Assembly: GCA_014607495.2 (NCBI GenBank)
Contig: CP053160.1
Coordinates: 9,424,001 to 9,488,000 of the forward strand
Length of the DNA stretch: 64,000 nucleotides
Source: Carposina sasakii
Lineage: Eukaryota > Arthropoda > Insecta > Lepidoptera > Carposinidae
Direction of reading: 5' to 3'
Below, one piece after another: positions 12,501 through 27,500 of the stretch (position 1 is its first letter; each line of letters starts with the position of its first letter). The position numbers and the translations under genes are program-made. The notes below the pieces were generated by a model. The model searched no databases. It had not been told where the DNA came from and was given only the letters and a program-made list of their open reading frames with translations.

Positions 12501-15500
12501 AACTTTATGAAGATAGAGACAGCATGAACTTTATCCTTCAGCTATCTGACTATTGAAAAAATATAAGTACTATTAAAAGTAGGTACCAGAATTTTTCCAC
12601 GGGTAAAATAGGTTTCGTCGAAAAGAATTTTATCTAAATAATTTCTTGGAGAATTCTGCGCCCGAATTCATGGCGAATTTCGTAAAATGTAAAACAGCGC
12701 AAATTAATACGAACACGGAAAGTTTTGGGCTCATTAAATATTTATGAAATGTTCGAATGAAAATTCATTAAGCGATATTAATCTTTCCTCCTCATAAATA
12801 GGGATAATTATCCCTTTCCGCTTTATTGATATGGAATTTGTAAATGAGATCGGGTTTCGGTTTCATTAATTACGGCGAAATAAATAACGTAATTGGATCA
12901 CTTTGAATGGACCGGTGAGATTGTTTACTATCTATAATAAGCAAACGCCCACTGACATAATTTTCCTTCTATAGACATATTTTCCTAACGGTCTTTAGTT
13001 GAAATGACGCTAAAGGTATAAACGCCAAATAATAAGACGCCAAAGTAGAGCTTACTTTTAAAATATACTACTTCGTGCCGTGTTCCCTCTATTCTTTTGG
13101 CGTCAGCGAAATATATATATACTCTTATAATTATAATAATACCTAATACTTAGGTAATATTAGTAATCTAGTTACTCACTCCCACATCCACGTATATCTC
13201 TTAACACGCAGTCCATCCAACATTTCTTAGGGTGAGGTAGACCTACTTTCCTCTACAACCTACTACCTACCTAGTTATGAATTCGAATGTAAATTAATGG
13301 TATCTGTTACCTTCTCATGGTTAAACGATTCATCGTTACTTTATATTTAGCACATAGATTGAGAGAGTAGATATTAATTGAACTTAACGACATTTAGTAT
13401 GATCGAAATTCTAGTCTATTGCAGATAGTAGAAGGTACCTACCTAAACAAATAAAACTATCCTGAATGTTAATAGAATGTGTACCTTCATACACATTTAT
13501 TTTGTTTTATTTTATTATCTGATTGGAAAGTGGATAATTAATGCTTCAGTTATAAATTGAGGTAATTGATTATTAACGAGTTTATGTATTTAATTTCAGT
13601 TTTCAGCGAGGATGAGCCCGACATTAACAGTGATTTGGAAATATCCGTGAGTTTCATGTTCACCTATGAATTAACTTATCCAATTCTTTATATATTTTTT
13701 ACTTTATTTTGCTATAAATTAATATTAAGTTTTACGTCCATGTTATTCCTCGTTGGTACACTCAACCATTGAATAATAACTGTGTATTATGTCAAAGAAA
13801 ACAATGTAACCACTCTCACACAAGTGTCCTTAACGAAATAGTCACGGCTAAGAATAAAGCATAAGCCAAAAATATCATGTAATTCAAGTTAAAATTAATA
13901 TTCCTTTACTTTTTTTTCAGGGCAAAATGTTCCAAACAGCAGAAACAGTGGAAGCTATAGTCGGCCAGCTTATGGAGAAGCAGCGAGCTGCAAGAGCGGC
14001 GGCACTAGCTCGACAGCTCGAATGTGGCTGCCCTGACTCCACCTGCCAAGACTCGCGGACCTGCGCCCATCCATTACGACGGATACAGGCAGCTAAAGCA
14101 CCAGCATCAGACCACCACGTCTCATCCACTACCGGCCCCTCTCCAAGACCTATGTCTCAACCACCACGACAGTATACACGAGATCACAGACCTGCCCAAC
14201 AGTCAGCGTCACCTTTACTATTGTCTTTAGGACAGATACAAGGCGGTGGCGGTCTTCTAATTTTAAATGGAACCAGTAACTCATCACAGCAACACTCGTC
14301 TCTAGTCTCACCTTTGTCGGTAACATCATTCGTTTGTGAGGAACCTCGAGACAGATATCGGCATCAATACAAACCTACCTTTGTATTGAAAAGAGAAATT
14401 CCAGAACAACAGCCAACACGTGTTCTAAATACAGAATCTAATAACTCTTTCGAAAGTACCGTGGAGGAGAAAGTTTCAATAGAAACACTAGAGAGTAAAA
14501 TTAAAATGGAGCCGAGGAGTAGAAATCAGATGATTGCTAGTGCGCCAGCGACGCCGTCTAGATACCCAGATTTAGTAGATCGATTAGAAAGTAAAGTTTT
14601 AATAGACCACTGTGATGATACGTTAGTGTTGCTCGGTTCGGATACTTTAGGGCATTCTAGTGGTTTCTTTGATGAAACCCTTGAGCTGTCTCATGAAGAT
14701 ATACAAAAGACATTATCAGCTAATATGCCGCATTGCGATCTCGATAGACGTGCTGTAAGGTCGACAGAAACGGCTAATGTGATGGTATCGGGTATAGATA
14801 CGATGGACTTTATAGAGAGTTGTGAGGCTGTGGCATCCCCTACACACGTAGTGGATGACAACGTATTTGTTAATTTAGATGCATTTGATATGCTAGGCGA
14901 TTTTCCAGAACTAGAAGTTTTGGATCCTAATACATTGACAACACATACTTTGGTAAGTTCAGCTATCTATGATATAAGATATAACTAAGTTAATTTAAAT
15001 AAGTATGTATGCACTTGGCTTTGCTGGTCAGTAAAGTCAAATAATTAAAACGCTGATTAGTGATATAATCTTTCCGATTAATCCCAAGACATAATAGGCA
15101 ATGAAAATTAACATCCATTGAAATATTCTTAAGCATAATTTATAATTTTTATATATAGATAATAAACTGTAACTAAAACATTTATTTTAGCACACATTCC
15201 AGGTGAACACCATAAAAACGCCACCAACAGAAGATGGCCAGGAAAAAATGCAGACTGACAGTAATACTGAAGGAACGTTAAATATCGTGGACTATTCCCC
15301 CGAGTGGGCGTATCCTGAAGGAGGGGTAAAGGTTCTGATAGCTGGACCTTGGACGGAGACATCAGATCAGTACACGGTCCTGTTTGATAACTTCCCTGTG
15401 CCATCGACGTTGGTGCAAAATGGTGTGCTGCGATGTTATTGTCCAGGTGTGTATTAACTGGTTTGATTAAGAAGTAAGAAGAACAATGTTTCTAGAGTTT

Positions 15501-18500
15501 ATTATAAATGGGGTGTTAAGATATATGTAGTAAGTTAATATCTCGTCTCACTTGAGAATTTCTTATAATAATTTAAATGTATCATTTGAGGTAAGCTTAA
15601 TAGCAAAATCTGATAAAGCTAAACGAAAGAACGAAGAAATAAGCTTGAAATGCTCTTATCTCAAACCAACATTCTATAAGGACTTTCATCAATCAACATA
15701 ACATAAATCAAACATTGTATTATCTACGCAGATCCATTGAATTCTAACATCCTAACATTTTTTTTTACATTCCAGCTCATGAAGCCGGTCTAGCAGCAGT
15801 ACAAGTGGCTCGAGGAGGTCGAGTGATCTCTGACACAGTAGTGTTCGAATACAAAGCGGCGCCGCCAGCAGCACCCTCATCGCCGGCATCAGCGCCACTT
15901 CCCTCACTGGATTTCCGAAGGTTCACATTGCTGCAGCGCCTGCATCGACTACATAGTCGATTGCAGGTTAAGACAGAAATTATGGATGATAACCAGGTAG
16001 TTATTTTATATTTACTTAATGATAATAACTTAACGGAAATAAGTAAACGATATGTCTGTCTTGAGGGCTAATTAGTCATTCGAAAAAATATTACAAGCTT
16101 ATTGTTTATAGATCAAGTAATACGTATGTACTATATGACCTTATTTTGTCCACACAAAAGATTAAAATAACATTACAAAAATAATATTATCAATTTTCAG
16201 ATAGAAGACGTCCAACTTTATTCCAATCCGAAATTCGAAGAGCGACTAGTAACCTTCTGTCGATCCCTTAGCACCAGGTCTTTGGGGATGTCAGAGGATT
16301 TCACCACAGAACCTGGGGAAGATGGTTCAACTATACTCCATTTGGCTGCAGCTCTTGGGTATACCAAGCTAACGACAGTACTCCTGAGATGGCGACAGGA
16401 TGATACCAGCTTGGCATTGGAGAAAGAAGTCAATTTAAGTGCGAGGGACTGTGATAATTGCACGCCATTGGTGAGTTTTAGATTAAAATCAAACAGATAG
16501 TAAAGTTTAATAAACTGTAGGAACCATTAAGATGAAATTATTAATTTTTTAAGGTTTACTCGTAACTTAGTTAAAAGTAACTCCGTACTAAAAACTTTTC
16601 TCAGCACACAGTTCACCCTCTTAAGTATATTCAAATTCAAATTCAAAATACTTTATTTGCACAAAATAAGGTGAAGTTGGTGTTAGTTTTCTTTAGAGTC
16701 TCTTATTTTTCCGACAATGGCATGCAAAAATTTACGTGTTCTTAAAAATAATTTAAAAAGAATTTGCATTATACTTAGCTAATTATAAATAGTAATATAA
16801 TAATCAACATTATGCTAAATTAATTAAATTAAAATGTCAAAGATTATTTTAAATACCACCACCATTACATTGTCATATCACATTGAGTACCTACTTTCTT
16901 TATTAAAATTACCAAAACAAATTCAGATATCACGCCACAAACAAATTCCATATAAACTATAAAATAGTTTATGTTCTAATTTCCAGACAGATATAGCTAT
17001 TCATTGTATCATAACCAAAATGCCGCTTATGGTTATCAGTAAGACTGTTTATCAAAAAGAGAAATGTATAAACCACAAACGCTAAACAAACAAAAACTAT
17101 TCTAATTCCAGATGGTGGCCAGTGCAGCAGGGCATGTAGAAACAGCCGTGGTTCTAGCCCGCTGGAGCGCAGGCACATTAGTTGAGGCGGGTGCAAGGCA
17201 AGCCGCGGCGGCTGCAAGGCGTGCTGGACATATGAGACTCGCCGCATTGTTAGACAGGATACACCCGCCTAGCCGGGACGGAGTGTTTTTGAGGCCGAAT
17301 AGGTAAATAAACTATGCTGATTTGTCTTTAAGCTCACGACTGTATCCCAGAAGGACTTACTACTTTAGTCTGTTATATCCATTTTTATTCCACTGTTGAC
17401 AATATAACGCTCGAGCACACCGGATGCGTATGCGTGCACGTAAGCGTAGACGTACACGTACCTCTGAGTTTAATGTATAGAACTGTCACCGCTTGACGTC
17501 TATGCTTACGTCTACGCATACGCATCCGGTCTGCCCGTGCATACAGTTCCATACATTACAACTTAGAGGTACGTATACGTCTACGCTTACGTGCACGCAC
17601 ACGCATTCGGTGTGCTCGAGCCTTAAACGGTCACCTACTAGTTCTTGTTTAAGTGATATCATAATAGTTTATCGTTGCTTTCACCCATATTATATAAAAA
17701 AAAGTATGTGAATGACAGACTGACAGACAGAATGTGACAGACGGTCAAACTAGGTAAGTTTAACTTTGAGAAGGAGGTAAATCGGCGAATCCAACTCGGC
17801 TGGGCAGCGTTCGGGAAACTACGAAGCTTATTTGTGTCCAAGATACCCCAGTCCTTAAAGACGAAGGTATTCAACCAGTGCGTGCTGCCGGTGATGACCT
17901 ACGGTGCCGAGACGTGGTCTCTAACTATGTGCCTCATAAAGAAGATCAGGATCGCACAGCGAGCGATGGAGAGAGCTATGCTTGGGATCTCTCTGCGTGA
18001 TCGAATCAGAAATGAGGAGATCCGCAGACGTACAAAGATCACCGACATAGCTCAACGGTCCAGCAAGCTGAAGTGGCAATGGGCAGGGCACATAGTTCGA
18101 AGTACTGATGGCCGATGGAGTCTGAAAGTTCTAGAGTGGATACCACGTATCGGCAAGCGTAGCGTGGGAAGGCCACCCGCGAGGACGGACGACCTGGCCA
18201 AGGTCTCGGGCGTCGGTTAGATGCAGGCTGCTTCCGACCGGTCGGAGTGGAGGTTGTTGGGGGAGGCTTATGTCCAACAGTGGACTTCTCAGGGCTGTAA
18301 ATGATGATGATGATGATGATATGAATGACATACATTTGAGTGGGGTATGTTTGACTGAATAATAATAAAACCTTTACCGTGTTTCAGCTTATCTCAGAAA
18401 GGAAGGGCTGGTAGTCTAGAAAGCAATTTAGTAAAGCGACCGTCAATAGACAGTGGAATAAACATGGCGGACGCTTTCAGATCTAGTTCCGCTATCGACA

Positions 18501-21500
18501 AAAGTGACGGAAATTCATCAGCGAGGTAAGATTCTACTGCTCTAAATCATTATTTTTTTTCCATTTAGACATAGTCAATATAAGACAATCATATTAGACA
18601 AATTAGATACAAAATTCTACCTACAAAAAGAGATATACAGGCGTCGACCGAGACCCTAAAGTAGTATAAATATAAGAATGTGTTTTAGAAAGTCATTTTG
18701 AATATAATCTGACATTGATTTCAATATTCCAGATGGGAAAGAAGTATGTCATTGCCCCTAGATTCTGATACTTCCGAAGACAGTCTTGGAGATACCAAAA
18801 TTGGCAGAAGAATGGATTTTGCCCTTTGTAAGTTTCAAACCCGCACCTAATATTTCACTCTCTAGTTGGTTTAATTTTGATTTGCTCATTATTTTGTTAT
18901 TGGCACAGCGCCTAAATTTTTTCGTACGTTTGAGGGATTTTTGTATTTGTCGGGAGTATGGTATTATGTTACTTAAAAAACAATATTTTCCTTTAAAACA
19001 TTATGAAGCTAGAATGGATTAATTGAAAAATGAGGACTACTCCTAATAATAACAAAAAAAAAAAATAAGACATTAGTGATTAGCCAAATCAATGTTTCTT
19101 CAAAAAGCTTAAACGAGAAAGGTAAAACAAGCTCGCCTAAAAAGATTCCGTTTAAAAATGACGACCAACTAAATTACACTATTGATAAGAATGCCAATGT
19201 CGAAACCGGTCGATTTTTCAACGGTCCAGGCGAAACAGCTCCAAGGCGTTCTGCGAGCCCGCTCATTGACGTGGAGGCGCTTTCAGAAGCATCCTCATCG
19301 CCCTCCCCGCCGCCGACCAACGCAGGTCAGTCTCCTGAAACGGTATAGACGTCACAAGCAAAATTACCCCTTCATACACTGAGCAATTCTAATGCCTAGT
19401 CCAATCAATGTAGTGACTCAATAAAGTTATCGACAGTCCTGTAATTTTCCTGTGAGCTCATTTTTAAAACCGCCAGTTTTACAAAATCAATGGATGCTAT
19501 CAAATTATCTACTATAATTTAACCATCTCAATTTTTTCGCAAAATTCATTGGGAATTGACTACAATATTAGATAATGTAGAACATGTAGATTACTGTTGC
19601 GCGATATTTAGCTAGATTCAAATCCAATTATGGTCGTAATTTCAGGTTGTATCCCAACGAAGGTTAAGGTAAACGGTAATGCAACTGGTATTGATATAAA
19701 GCTAAGGTAGCTAGTTACACGTACTACAGTAGATACGAAGAAAGAAATGAATAATGCCAAAAAACCTTGCAGCTAAGCTTCGACATGCAATATGACATAT
19801 GAAGAAGTAAAAGATGAGAAAACAAAGAAAGATTCTAACATACCTTTAAACGCATTAATTTTTTAACCGAATTGGCCGAATTTTCATAGATGACGATTCT
19901 ATACCATTTCAAGTCGCAGCCTTCCTCCGCTCGTCCTATCCATCGATGTTGTGAATGTAGTAGTTATATCGCCGCTCTGGCCGCTCGGTCTTCTTCTTCC
20001 CAACAACGTTGTCTATATCTGTCTCTTTCTCTGTTGCCAGTCTGTAGACTTGTCACTGTATGGTAGCTCACTTGTAGATTCTTCTGTAATTTCGTATCCG
20101 GTAACTTGAGTGGAGGAGCGGAGATCTCCGATTGGTGTCAGTAGATTAAAAGTCAAACCGAATTTATTAACATTTTCTCTACCTTTGTTTTAGCAAGATT
20201 CGGTTTGGCTTGTTCAATGTTGTCGTTCGATGTCGCTTTCAATGGTCCGTTCAGGTCTATCCACAACCACTATATTTTAAAACACATCGATTGGCTACCC
20301 TTCTTCGATTCGAACACACCCTGATACTTCGTTGTCAATCAGTACACCAGCTGCAAAAACTATAACAAGAAAAACACTGCATGGTGGCCCGACAGCTTGC
20401 ATGAAACTATAAGTATTCTATGGAAGCTTTTTATGTGTAGATATTCAAAAGTTAGTTTATTGAAAAGGTTTGAAGGTAAGTCAATTAACAATGACAATAA
20501 TGATGCAATTGCTATACGTACTGCTATATTTGGTGTAAAATTAGAGGTTCAAAAACAAATAAGCTAAATAAAGAAGCGGCACAAAAAGTACATAATTTAA
20601 ATATTGTGCCATAAATGTGTAATAGATGTAACTATCAATGTTTCCTTCTTAGAATGTATGTATTGATGTTAATTAAACACTTGATGTTATCTGATTAATA
20701 ATTATTCAGTGTAAAGTTTCACAATATGAAATGTTTCAGGGGAGCAAGATGACCGGGTATTCACGTTGGCGGAGCAAATAATTGCAGCAATGCCAGAAAG
20801 GATAAAGGTATTTCCGTAGCTCCTTATTAAAATTATGATCTTACTAAACTACCTATTCATTTGTAGAAGCTTTGATTCAATAAGTAACCGTACGTGAAAT
20901 ATTAGTATATGCATGTTATCTTCAAAAGAATCACCCAAATCTTTAGATATATACTCGTGTTTGTAAAAATATGGGTGTACCTCTACATGGTCATGATATA
21001 ATTAAAAAATTTTATAACTTGATTGAAATTAAAATAGATCCTGCATATTTTCCCAATGGTTAGCATGTAAATGATGTATAACTACGGTATATGTTATAAC
21101 TAACTATTTGTAATATAATTAGAACGAAAGCACATCTCTTCTCTCCGGCTGTGGCATGGACACCGGCGGTGGTGGTGAAGACACGTTGATGACGCCCCTC
21201 CTCGATGACAATACCACGTTCAACAGCGAATTCAGTTTCGAGTTCTGTGATAACACTTATAGGTAATTTTAGTACACCTATGTGTATGAAATATTTTTTT
21301 GAAAAAAAAGCTAACTTAATTCATTTTAAAAAAATATTTAAATATTACTGATCAATTGACCGTTAGGTACCTGAATTCCCTTCATTTATCAATAACAGGT
21401 AAGCATCAATTCAAAATCTTGTTCAGACAACTGTCAAAATATTTAAGGCAAGATCATGAACCAGTTTCATGTCTACATTACATTAAATATAATAATATCT

Positions 21501-24500
21501 CCTGCATACCTGGCTAATCTCCGTAGAGATTGGTCACCGTGGCCGAAATACGGTCGGAGATCTTACTCCCTTACATTAAATATTTAGGTTTAATTTGATG
21601 TTTATGTGTACCAGGTACTGTGGAGGTTCGACTCCATGTTCATCAGGGTCAGTGTCCCCTGGATCAGCGTTGTCTCCTCCACCGCCATCTCCACGTTCAG
21701 CCGTTACCGCTCCTTCTGCTACTCTTCAGGAGTTCCTCAATGCTACGACTCACTTTTCTAACTTGACACTCAATGGTACGTATTCAAAATACTCCAGTGA
21801 TTATTTCACAGCTTTTATTGTACCACTTATGATCGTGAATTTATTCCTTAGATTTGAGGTTTATGTAATCATCAACGACCATTTTGTCAGCTTTTACCAT
21901 ATAGCTATTAGGTAAATTATTCATTATAAATTATAGTGGTAGATATGCCAGTTAAATTGTCGCTTAGTTGGGATTTGACATATTAGATAGATATTTTTTT
22001 TTACTGTACTACAATTTTTGTACAAAGGCGAGCTTAATGCTTTCCATGGCTCTACCAGCCTGGCTTCTTGAGAGCATCTTATGGGTGGCATTTTACCTTT
22101 CCACAATTGAAAAGGTGGTCAAATACCTCTTCAACTTGTTTGTCTTATCTAGTCTAATAACCTTTTAATAATGAATCATTTTTCCATCAGATCGAGAGCA
22201 ACGCGAGCTCTACTCAGCAGCGATAACCATCCAGAAGGCGTATCGCCAGTACCGAGGCAGGCAGCTGCAGCGCCGAGCTGCTGCCGCTGCTATCACCATA
22301 CAAAACTGTTATAGGCGATATAAACAGGTAAGATATTTATATGATATTCTTATGAAAAAGGTTAAAAGAAAGATTAAAATAAATTATTAAGGCTGTGTTT
22401 TTTATTATCACCGGTGGATATTTTAACACATATATTCCATTAGCTATCAACTGTCATTTTAACGGTTTTTTAAGAGTGTTTTACATACACAACATCCTTT
22501 AAGCCTTATTTCAGTTCGCGATACTTAATTTACTTCCTTTTATTTCTGGTTCTGTCATGTCTAGACGCGGTTGTAAAATGTCCTTCATGATCTTGTACTT
22601 CTGTCTATCCCATTTCAATATATGTATGCAATTGTTCTAGTTCGCCTACTTGAAGCAGATGCACGCTGCAGCGACTGTCATCCAGCGCGGATACCGTTCG
22701 ATGCAAGCTCGGAGGATGGCCGCCAATAATCCTTTTAAGTAAGGTTCTAGATTATGTTCAATTTTCGTCCAAGTTTTACATCTATCCCCGCTATGATAAA
22801 CGTGGCCGTGGGATTTCACTTCGGAAAACAGCCGTGTATGTATATAATATATGTCCGTCTCAGTAAGGAAATCCTTTGCCAGCTAGTATTCCTGTTAACT
22901 CTAACATCGTTTCATACGTTTTTTAGAATTCCATAAGAATTCGTAAATCACGGGCAAAGAAGTTCTTTACAAAAAAAAATTACTTACCTAATGACTCTTT
23001 TGGCCTGTTAAGTGCATGTATAAGTAAAATGAATTTTCCTTTGTTAAGGAGGACGTATTCTCAAAGACGCCAAAATCAAGCAGCAAGGAAAATACAGCAG
23101 TTTATGAGGCAGTCTAAAATCAAGTAAGTACCAACCGAATGTCATAATATAATTCAGAAAGTTTTGATTTACTTATAAGTAGTAGATAGTAGGTACCATA
23201 AAAACTCTGTATATCGAGGATAGGAAGTTATTCTGAAAGTACTTAAAATTTTAATAATCACTTATTGTTATTAAATACTGAATAAATATTCCATAGACCC
23301 ATAGAATAATGGCAGATTTAAACATACTTTTCAAAAAGAAGCTGTAAAATATTGTCATTATCAAAAAAGACTTTATAATTATCAATTCACAAAATTGAAT
23401 ACTACTATATTAGTTGTTTTTCAAAAAGTGTACTTAACATTTCAGCCATTGAGATTCACCCTTCGTTCTGAATTTAAATCAGCATAAAATGACTAATAAG
23501 AACTGAAATCGACATCTAAATCAACATCAGCCTGTATAATAACTAAATGGTGTTATGAATATTCATGGAACAACCTATCGTGTTCTCGAAATTGAGTTTC
23601 ATTATTCATAGCGACTGTTCTATCTATCTAGATGATTATTTAGTCTGTATTTGTATGATCTTTACAATTGTCTGTTATTTATTATTTTATTAACGATCTG
23701 CTTTTGCATTTTTGGAACGGTGAATAAGTTATCTAGTAAAAGATAGCTATTTTGTAAAGGATTTTTTAAATTTATTTTTAATGGAGAAGTGTTTTTATAA
23801 ATTTATCTTAGTCAAGATATTATATATTATAAAATTATTAATAAAGAAATGGAAAAAATTCCTCACCCGGGTGGGAATCGAACCCACGACCCCTGCATTC
23901 CGCGTGTCAGTGCTCTAACCACTGAGCCACCGGGTCAATTACTCGGATGACGAATTTTACCATCTCTTTTCTAAATTACATATTGGCAACGTTATTTTTC
24001 ATCCCGATAGCTATACACTAGCCAAATCTCGGCAAACAAAGCTGAATCCCTCAGCACAATGTTTAAAGATGAAACGATCAACCATATCCTAACGGATTAT
24101 ATTACTTTATATTACTTAGATTATATACGGAGTAATTGACCCGGTGGCTTAGTAGTTAGAGCACTGACACGCGGAATGCAGGGGTCGTGGGTTCGATTCC
24201 CACCCGGGTGAGGAATTTTTTCCATTTCTTTATTAATAATTTTATAAATTTATTTTTTGCATTCTGACCCATGTTAAAAATCTTTTCACACATCTTCAGA
24301 TTACAAGGTTCAAAGAATTTGAGTCATTGTGATAGTTCTGATTGCCGTTTTTAAACCTAACATTAAAATAAACTACGTCTGTCCCCATCGATTCTTGATG
24401 TGAACTGCGGTGGCAAAAAGGGACGGGTAGAACAATTTTTTTGTTTATGATAAATGTGTGGTAGGCAGAATAGACCATATTAGCACATTATGATTTTTCT

Positions 24501-27500
24501 ATTTAACTGTATCTATTTAAAAAACTTCACTGTAACGCAACTGTCTGTAACGTTACAATGTACATAATAACGTTGTCGTTTTGTTATATTTTATACACTA
24601 AATAAATTCACAGAAAAATTTATTTAAGACCTTAGATTGTAACCAAACATTGTATAATATTTACCTATGAACCATAATTAATCATTACTGATTGAGATAA
24701 ATTTTTACCTGACTGCGCAAAAGGAAGGTTATCGGTTATCATATACAGGATGTAACAGAAAGGGTATGTTAAGCGAAAAGCTATGTAAATAGCCCACTAT
24801 AGAGAAACTATTTCCAAAATTTAAGACTCGAAATCACATTTTTATTTTTTAAGATTATATGAAAATTCCTGAGATATTTAAAAATTCTCCATACTATCGG
24901 GAAAAATAAACATGTGATTTCGGGTCTCAAATTTTGTGGATAGGTTAGGTTCTCTACAGTGGGCTATTTACATAGCTTTTCGCTTAACATACCCTTTTTG
25001 TTACATTCTGTATAACAGTCTATTTATAATAATGTCATTATCTATTATAACGAATTCCAGTCCATGAAATGTTGCTCGTTTTCAATAAGTTTACCCTTTG
25101 TTGTTTCATGCTCTAAAAACCTTATTGTAGGCATTTCACTATTTTTATCTACATTATTTTACTACCCATAATATTTATCGAAGTGAATAACAGGACGTCG
25201 AGATGCCCGTTACTGAATAACATTTGGACCCTATTTATACGAGAAAACTCTTTATGACTCCCAAATTGTTTAGCCGGAACTAATATCGCGAGCCAGTTAT
25301 ACCCTAACAAAAGGCGAAAGCCATTGTGAATACATCTTAATACAGTCGGACTTGACCATTGATAAATGCTTCGGGTGACAAACAGATGGCGCTGTTCTAT
25401 ATTGCAAACAGGGACCTGTTTACATTTCTATGATCGCAAAGGATTATATTATCTCTAACATATTATTGTAATTTTGGTATATTCCACTATGATCTTCTGG
25501 GTGATCATAGGTGATCAGAAACTTGGTAGGTGACTGTTTAGTGTCTAGTCAGTCACCTAAGTGATCAGAGGAAACTCCGATAAAATTATTATTTCGGTAT
25601 CCTAAAATCACCTTCGAATAAATATCATAGTGGATTGAATAGACATTTATTTTATTGTCAACCTACGGTAGCGTAAGCCCAAACATCATGCTGCGCACCG
25701 CTATCTTCACGCAAGCAAAATCTCTGTGTTCTTTCTTTATCAGGAAAATTATTATTTATTAATAGCTTTAAACTAAGTGTAGATGTGACAGATATTCCAT
25801 AATATTTAGCTTTCAAAAGTTATTTATAACGAGGTTTAACTTTACGCCCGGTTTATTAGTCGATTTGACAATAAGATAATTACATAACTTACTATGCGTC
25901 AAAAAGTTTGTGCCAGCTCTACGATATATTATATATTCTACAGATTCTGCTACTAACTCAGTCAAAAATGTTTTTAAAAGTTGATGATAAAGTGAACTGT
26001 TTAGCCGCACTAATGGTTGATCACAAAAAAGCGTCTCCCACATTCTTATCTTGTCTGTCTTCAATGTTTTACTCTATTTGGCTATAACGACCTCTTTTTG
26101 CCTCCTTTTGTGTGAGCGAGGCTTAATTTTGAGCTTCCCATTGTCACCGGCTTAGCGATTTAGTGGAAATAATTCTGGCAAGGTCAAATCCTTTGTTAGG
26201 GTAGTATGAAAAATGGACACAAAGAAAATATGCTTTGGAGAAAAAGTTAAAATTTTTTGGTTCTTACTGCTTGCAGTTCAAATTATTATGATTGATGAAT
26301 AACAAACACTTGAACTTCCGAATAGTGACGCCTGATACAGTTAAATGATTAACGAAGTGTCAAACGAGTCACGCCATGATACATGTTTTTACACTGCTTT
26401 TGAATATATTTTTAGTGTTGGCTAAATAAAATACTGCCGATTGATACACGGTGTAACAGAAGTGGTATGTTAAGCGAAATGCTATGAAATTAGCTCACTA
26501 TGGAGAATTTATGCACAAAACTTGAGACTCGAACCCACATTTTTTTTTTCGATCAAGTAATAAACACATTAGGTATAATTAATTTATCCTCCATTGAAAT
26601 TTCCTTTGTGACTTCTTAAAATAAATAATGTGACGGCACGTATGCTAAATAAATAATCCTATATTCAAACTTAATTCTCAATCGGACTTTATATATTTTT
26701 TGACCCGCAAAATGGGTCTATATTCATATAAAGGAATATAACTACAGCACAATAAAGTATAAATGGATAGTGCTGTCGCAACTATTTAATGACATCGAGA
26801 CATTAAGGCAACAAATCTAATAGAAAACAGCCTTAACCATTCGAAAACTGATCCTCGTATTATATTTAGCCGCCGGTCCTTTGAATGCTCCATATGGTTT
26901 GGATTTTTTAAAAAGAATATAAAACAATTGTCCAGTCCATTATAAACCTTCTACGGCTTTTACATAGCAATACATGACCTGAATTAATTACACAGTAAAC
27001 ACCAGGCGCTTTTCAAATATCCGTATTTAAAATAGTAAAAATAGATAGGCTTCCCAAGATCAAAAGGATAACAATAAGAATCGAGAAGCGATATCTTTTC
27101 ACGATCTATTTTGCATTGAAAGGGACCTCATTAAACGCGATATCAATCTTTCATCTTAAGAAGGTCGTCAAAGCATCCCTTCGGCAAAGGGAAACTTTGG
27201 GGTTTCGGAATTTTAATAAAGTTTGTTAGATATCATCCATATCTGAGATGTTTGCTCGCATATATTTGGATTCGATTTTGGTATTCAAGTTCGAAGAAAC
27301 TTGATCTTCGTTGTTGAATATTTGTGTAGCGTACCTATTTGGTAATTTATCATTAGCTTTGCTAACTTGATATTATTATTAATTGAAATATTATAATACT
27401 CGTACTTATAAAATCATATTTTTTAGAGTGTGTTATGTGATATTAATAAGTATTACTTACCTAAATTTGCTGTAAGATTGTGTCCGTTGTAGAAGCAAGA

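Noticed and set aside
19650..20600. Possible extra CAMTA exons in a less AT-rich part of the intron
   Set aside because: All frames are interrupted, and the flanking exons (19077-19325 and 20740-20807) already join in phase with conserved protein.
23864..24210. Two apparent tRNA genes (also 51780-51851 and 53224-53297)
   Set aside because: The D and T arms look good, but no 5-bp anticodon stem forms, and the copies always carry the same repeat tail. They are tRNA-derived repeats.
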